Assembly (NCBI RefSeq): GCF_017876095.1
Contig: NZ_JAGINM010000013.1
Coordinates: 124,001 to 188,000, forward strand
Length of the DNA: 64,000 nt
DNA from: Azospirillum agricola
GTDB lineage: Bacteria > Pseudomonadota > Alphaproteobacteria > Azospirillales > Azospirillaceae
Direction: 5' to 3'
This document shows positions 60,497-64,000 of the stretch, in pieces (the first letter of the stretch is position 1; each line of letters begins with the position of its first letter). The position numbers were made by a program, and so were the translations under genes. The notes beneath the pieces are model-generated. The model did no database searches and had not been told where the DNA came from. It saw only the letters and a list, made by a program, of their open reading frames with translations.

Positions 60497-62815
60497 ATGT
60501 CGTCAACCACCGAAACCCCCACGCCGCCCTCCACGCCGTTGTGGCAGCAGTTCCTCCGCTGGTCGTCGCGGGTCGGCCTCGGGAAGCGGCTGGCCTTCGC
60601 GCTGTCGCTGGCGGCGCTGGCCGCCGGCTTCGCGACCTACGCCGCGATGACCGAGAGCGGCCCCTTCGTCCAGTCCAACCCGCGCACGGTGACGCTGCTG
60701 CTGACGCTGGATCTGGCGCTGCTGCTGACGCTGGGCGTGCTGATCTCGCGGCGGATCGTGATGATCTGGATCGGGCGGCGGCGCGGTCTGGCGGGATCGC
60801 GGCTGCATTCCCGGCTGGTCCTGGTGTTCAGCCTGCTGGCGGTGGCGCCGGCCATCATCATGGCCGTCTTCTCCACCCTGTTCTTCTATGTCGGGGTCCA
60901 GAGCTGGTTCAGCGACCGGGTCCGCACGGCGGTCAATGAATCGCTGGCCGTCGCCAGCGCCTACCTGCACGAGCACCAGCAGAACATCCGCGCCGACGCG
61001 CTGGCGATGGCCAACGACCTGTCGCAGGAAACCCGCCTGTCGAGCGATCCGCAGCGCTTCGAGCAGATCGTCACCACCCAGGCGATGCTGCGCGCGCTGT
61101 CGGAGGCGATCGTCTTCAACGGCACGACCGGGGCCATCCTGGCGCGGTCCGGCTACACCTTCACCCTCGAATTCGACCCGATCCCCGAGGAGAAGGTGAA
61201 CCTCGCCCGCCGCGGCGAGGTCGCCCTCATCATCAGCGAGAACGACGACCGCGTGCGCGCCCTGGTCAGCCTCGACCGGATGACCGACACCTTCCTCTAT
61301 GTCGGCCGCATGGTCGAGCCGCGCGTGCTGTCGCACATGGCGTCCGCCGAGGGGGCGGTGAGGGAATACGCGGCGCTGGAAAGCCAGCGCGGCAGCCTCC
61401 AGATCACCTTCACGCTGCTCTTCCTGGTGGTGGCGATGCTGCTGCTGCTGGCGGCGGTGTGGGCCGGTCTGAACTTCGCCACCCGGCTGGCCAAGCCGAT
61501 CAGCGCGCTGATCGGCGCCGCCGAGCGGGTGCGGGCCGGCGACCTCACCGTCCGCGTGTCGGAGCCGCCGGGCGAGGACGAGTTCGTCCTGCTGTCGCGC
61601 GCCTTCAACCGCATGACCACCGAGATCGAGGGCCAGCGGCGCGAGCTGCTCTCCACCAACCGGCTGCTCGACGAGCGGCGCCGCTTCACCGAGACGGTGC
61701 TGTCGGGCGTGTCGGCCGGCGTGCTCGGGCTCGACGCCGACGGCTTCATCAACCTGCCGAACCTGTCGGCCGCCCGCCTGCTGGGTGTGGAGGATCCCGA
61801 CACGCTGGTCGGCCGCTCGCTGGCCGACCTGTCGCCGGAGATGGCGGAACTGCTGGAGAACGCGCCGAAGCGGCCGGGCCGGGTGTTGCAGGACCAGATC
61901 CAGATCCGCCGCGCCGGCAAGACGACGCTGACCCTGCTGGTCCGCATCGCGGCCGAGGGGCGGGGCGGCGAGGTGCGCGGCTACGTCGTGACCTTCGACG
62001 ACATCACCGAGCTGGCCTCGGCCCAGCGCAAGGCGGCCTGGGCCGACGTGGCGCGGCGCATCGCCCACGAGATCAAGAACCCGCTGACGCCGATCCAGCT
62101 CTCCGCCGAGCGTCTGCGCCGCAAGTACCTGAAGGAGATCACCAGCGACACCGAGGTCTTCACCATGTGCACGGACACCATCGTCCGCCAGGTGGACGAC
62201 ATCCGGCGCATGGTGGACGAGTTCTCGGCCTTCGCGCGCATGCCGCAGCCGGTGATGAAGCCCTGCAACCTCAACGATCTGGTCCGGCAGGCGGTGTTCC
62301 TGCAATCGAGCGCCCACGCCGGGAAGATCCGCTTCGACCCGCATCTGCCGTCGGGGCCGCTGACCGTCGCCTGCGACAGCCGGCAGATCTCGCAGGCGCT
62401 GACCAACCTGTTGCAGAACGCGGCCGACGCCATCGAGGGGCGCGGCCCGTCCCCCGACGGCTCGCCCCTGCCGCCCGGCGAGGTCTCCATCGCCGTCGAG
62501 GGCGACGCGGAGAAGGTGACGGTGGTGGTCGAGGACAACGGCCGGGGCCTGCCGACCGACGAGCAGCGCGACCGGCTGACCGAGCCCTACGTGACGACGC
62601 GGGCCAAGGGCACCGGCCTGGGGCTCGCCATCGTGAAGAAGATCATGGAGGACCATGGCGGCGTGCTGACCCTGGAGGACCGCGTCGGTGCGGCCGGGGC
62701 CCGCGTCACCCTGGTGATTCCGCACCCTGTTGCGGCCGTGGCGGAGCCCGGCGGACGCGACGACAGGCCGGCGGAGACCGGCGAAGAGACGAGGCACGCA
62801 GCCCATGGCGCATGA
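60497..62815 (+). CDS. ntrY: Nitrogen/redox sensor histidine kinase NtrY
   Basis: 772 aa. Membrane kinase of the NtrY-NtrX pair. Membrane segments near residues 28-48 (LAFALSLAALAAGFATYAA), 60-82 and 95-120, then a periplasmic region (about 130-280), another helix near 288-311, and HAMP (LAKPISALIGAAERVRAGDL). A PAS domain (about 345-455) precedes HisKA with the H box RRIAHEIKNPLTPIQLSAER, N box NLLQNAADAIEG, G1 DNGRGLP and G2 GTGLGLAIVKKIMEDHGG. ATG 60497 matches the family start; the open frame to 60404 is not supported. Upstream gap 60316-60496 shows no gene. Confidence 0.93.
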   Translation: MSSTTETPTPPSTPLWQQFLRWSSRVGLGKRLAFALSLAALAAGFATYAAMTESGPFVQSNPRTVTLLLTLDLALLLTLGVLISRRIVMIWIGRRRGLAGSRLHSRLVLVFSLLAVAPAIIMAVFSTLFFYVGVQSWFSDRVRTAVNESLAVASAYLHEHQQNIRADALAMANDLSQETRLSSDPQRFEQIVTTQAMLRALSEAIVFNGTTGAILARSGYTFTLEFDPIPEEKVNLARRGEVALIISENDDRVRALVSLDRMTDTFLYVGRMVEPRVLSHMASAEGAVREYAALESQRGSLQITFTLLFLVVAMLLLLAAVWAGLNFATRLAKPISALIGAAERVRAGDLTVRVSEPPGEDEFVLLSRAFNRMTTEIEGQRRELLSTNRLLDERRRFTETVLSGVSAGVLGLDADGFINLPNLSAARLLGVEDPDTLVGRSLADLSPEMAELLENAPKRPGRVLQDQIQIRRAGKTTLTLLVRIAAEGRGGEVRGYVVTFDDITELASAQRKAAWADVARRIAHEIKNPLTPIQLSAERLRRKYLKEITSDTEVFTMCTDTIVRQVDDIRRMVDEFSAFARMPQPVMKPCNLNDLVRQAVFLQSSAHAGKIRFDPHLPSGPLTVACDSRQISQALTNLLQNAADAIEGRGPSPDGSPLPPGEVSIAVEGDAEKVTVVVEDNGRGLPTDEQRDRLTEPYVTTRAKGTGLGLAIVKKIMEDHGGVLTLEDRVGAAGARVTLVIPHPVAAVAEPGGRDDRPAETGEETRHAAHGA

Positions 62816-64000
62816 CATTCTGGTCGTCGACGACGAAGCCGACATCCGGATGCTGATCACCGGCATCCTGAACGACGAAGGCATCAAGACCCGCGAGGCG
62901 GCCGACGCCGACCAGGCGTTCGCCCAGGTCGCGGCGCGGCGGCCCAGCCTGGTCGTGCTCGACATCTGGCTCCAGGGCAGCCGGCTCGACGGCTTGCAGA
63001 TCCTGGAACAGCTCATGCGCGACCACGCCAACCTGCCGGTCATCATGATCTCCGGCCACGGCAACATCGAGACCGCCGTCCAGGCGATCAAGGTCGGCGC
63101 CTACGACTTCATCGAGAAGCCCTTCAAGGCCGACCGGCTGCTGCTGATGGTCGAGCGCGCCATCGAGGCGTCACGGCTGAAGCGCGAGAACCAGGAGCTG
63201 CGGCTGCGCGCCGGCGGCGACGTCGAGCTGGTCGGCCGCTCCTCGCCGATCAACCAGGTGCGCCAGAGCATCGAGAAGGTCGCCCCCACCGGCAGCCGCG
63301 TGCTGATCACCGGCCCGGCCGGCTCCGGCAAGGAGGTCGTGGCCCGGCTGATCCACGCCCGTTCGCGCCGCAACACCGGCCCCTTCGTCGGGCTGAACTG
63401 CGCCACCATGCGGCCGGAGCGGCTGGAGATGGAGCTGTTCGGCACCGAGGCCGGGGTCGACGGCATGGGCCGCAAGATCGGCACCTTCGAGCAGGCCCAC
63501 GGCGGCACGCTGCTGCTCGACGAGGTCGCCGACATGCCGCTGGAAACCCAGGGCAAGATCGTCCGCGCCCTCCAGGAGCAGGTGTTCGAGCGGGTCGGCG
63601 GCGGCACGCGGGTCGAGGTCGACGTCCGCGTCATCGCCACCTCCAACCGCGACCTCCAGGCCGAGATCGAGCAGGGGCGCTTCCGCCAGGACCTCTTCTA
63701 CCGCCTGTCGGTGGTGCCGATCCGCGTGCCGTCGCTGGCCGAGCGGCGCGAGGACATCCCGCTGCTGGCCCGCCACTTCATGCAGCGCTCCGCCGAGGCG
63801 TCGGGCCTGCCGGTCCGCGAGTTCGGCGAGGACGCCATGGCGGCGCTCCAGGCCTACGACTGGCCGGGCAACGTGCGCCAGCTCCGCAACGTGGTCGACT
63901 GGCTGCTGATCATGGCGCAGGGCGACCCCAAGGAGCCGATCCGCGCCGACACCCTGCCGCCGGAGATCGGCGCCATCACGCCGACCGTCCTGAAGTGGGA
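62805..64000 (+). CDS. ntrX: Response regulator NtrX (partial, C-terminus off window)
   Basis: About 398 codons before the window ends. Receiver with D53 in LVVLDIWLQGSRLDGL; AAA+ domain with Walker A GPAGSGKEVV and Walker B LLLDEVADM. The sigma54 loop is not GAFTGA: the position reads EAGVDGM (ELFGTEAGVDGMGRKIGTFE). This departure is known in some alphaproteobacterial NtrX, which can act without sigma54. The C-terminal HTH is beyond the edge. ATG 62805 overlaps the ntrY end by 11 nt, so the pair is translationally coupled. Confidence 0.93.
   Translation, partial: MAHDILVVDDEADIRMLITGILNDEGIKTREAADADQAFAQVAARRPSLVVLDIWLQGSRLDGLQILEQLMRDHANLPVIMISGHGNIETAVQAIKVGAYDFIEKPFKADRLLLMVERAIEASRLKRENQELRLRAGGDVELVGRSSPINQVRQSIEKVAPTGSRVLITGPAGSGKEVVARLIHARSRRNTGPFVGLNCATMRPERLEMELFGTEAGVDGMGRKIGTFEQAHGGTLLLDEVADMPLETQGKIVRALQEQVFERVGGGTRVEVDVRVIATSNRDLQAEIEQGRFRQDLFYRLSVVPIRVPSLAERREDIPLLARHFMQRSAEASGLPVREFGEDAMAALQAYDWPGNVRQLRNVVDWLLIMAQGDPKEPIRADTLPPEIGAITPTVLKW

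Overview
The window is a gene-dense, GC-rich chromosomal segment of an alphaproteobacterium. The best fit is Azospirillum or a close relative in Rhodospirillales. This rests on the dusB(nifR3)-ntrB-ntrC-ntrY-ntrX nitrogen-control cluster at the right end (an arrangement described for Azospirillum), an IspDF fusion, an MmcB protein, paired phasins, and many GTG starts. Most of it is core housekeeping; no prophage, insertion sequence, CRISPR array, rRNA or tRNA gene was seen.

Left part (1-15 kb): a partial MarR regulator diverges from a branched-chain aminotransferase. Next come a topoisomerase III on the minus strand, a secreted trypsin-like protease, RidA, a free-standing EF-G, a TPR protein with an unrecognised membrane protein, and pyruvate kinase on the minus strand. 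The alpha ribosomal operon rpsM-rpsK-rpoA-rplQ follows with its own sigma70 promoter, and ends at a strong terminator.

Middle (14.5-33 kb): small membrane proteins and lipoproteins, an AI-2E transporter, an MFS exporter, an HAD hydrolase, a DsbA-like oxidoreductase, and an M48 protease divergent from a gamma-glutamyltransferase-like lipoprotein. These are followed by an aminotransferase, NAD kinase, clpS-clpA, two phasins with matching promoter/operator units, an Anbu proteasome-like subunit, and a SPOR-containing D,D-carboxypeptidase.

Signalling island (33-40.5 kb): a REC-HPt protein and three histidine kinases, two of which carry the HDLRQP-type H box, surround the DNA-repair gene mmcB. 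A MaoC-Pta fusion with an acetate kinase, pgi, and a pair of M16 peptidases (one catalytic, one lacking the zinc motif) follow.

Right part (49-64 kb): DUF3035 lipoprotein, lspA, ileS, a tautomerase, cinA-type amidase and ispDF on the minus strand; then a CcsA-like cytochrome c assembly protein, dusB-ntrBC (overlapping TGATG junctions) and ntrY-ntrX, with ntrX running off the end.

Non-coding points of note are a CRISPR-repeat-like palindrome between rpsK and rpoA, a PhaR-like operator shared by both phasin genes, a minus-strand terminator suggesting an unannotated small RNA near 16 kb, and three families of dispersed palindromic repeats.
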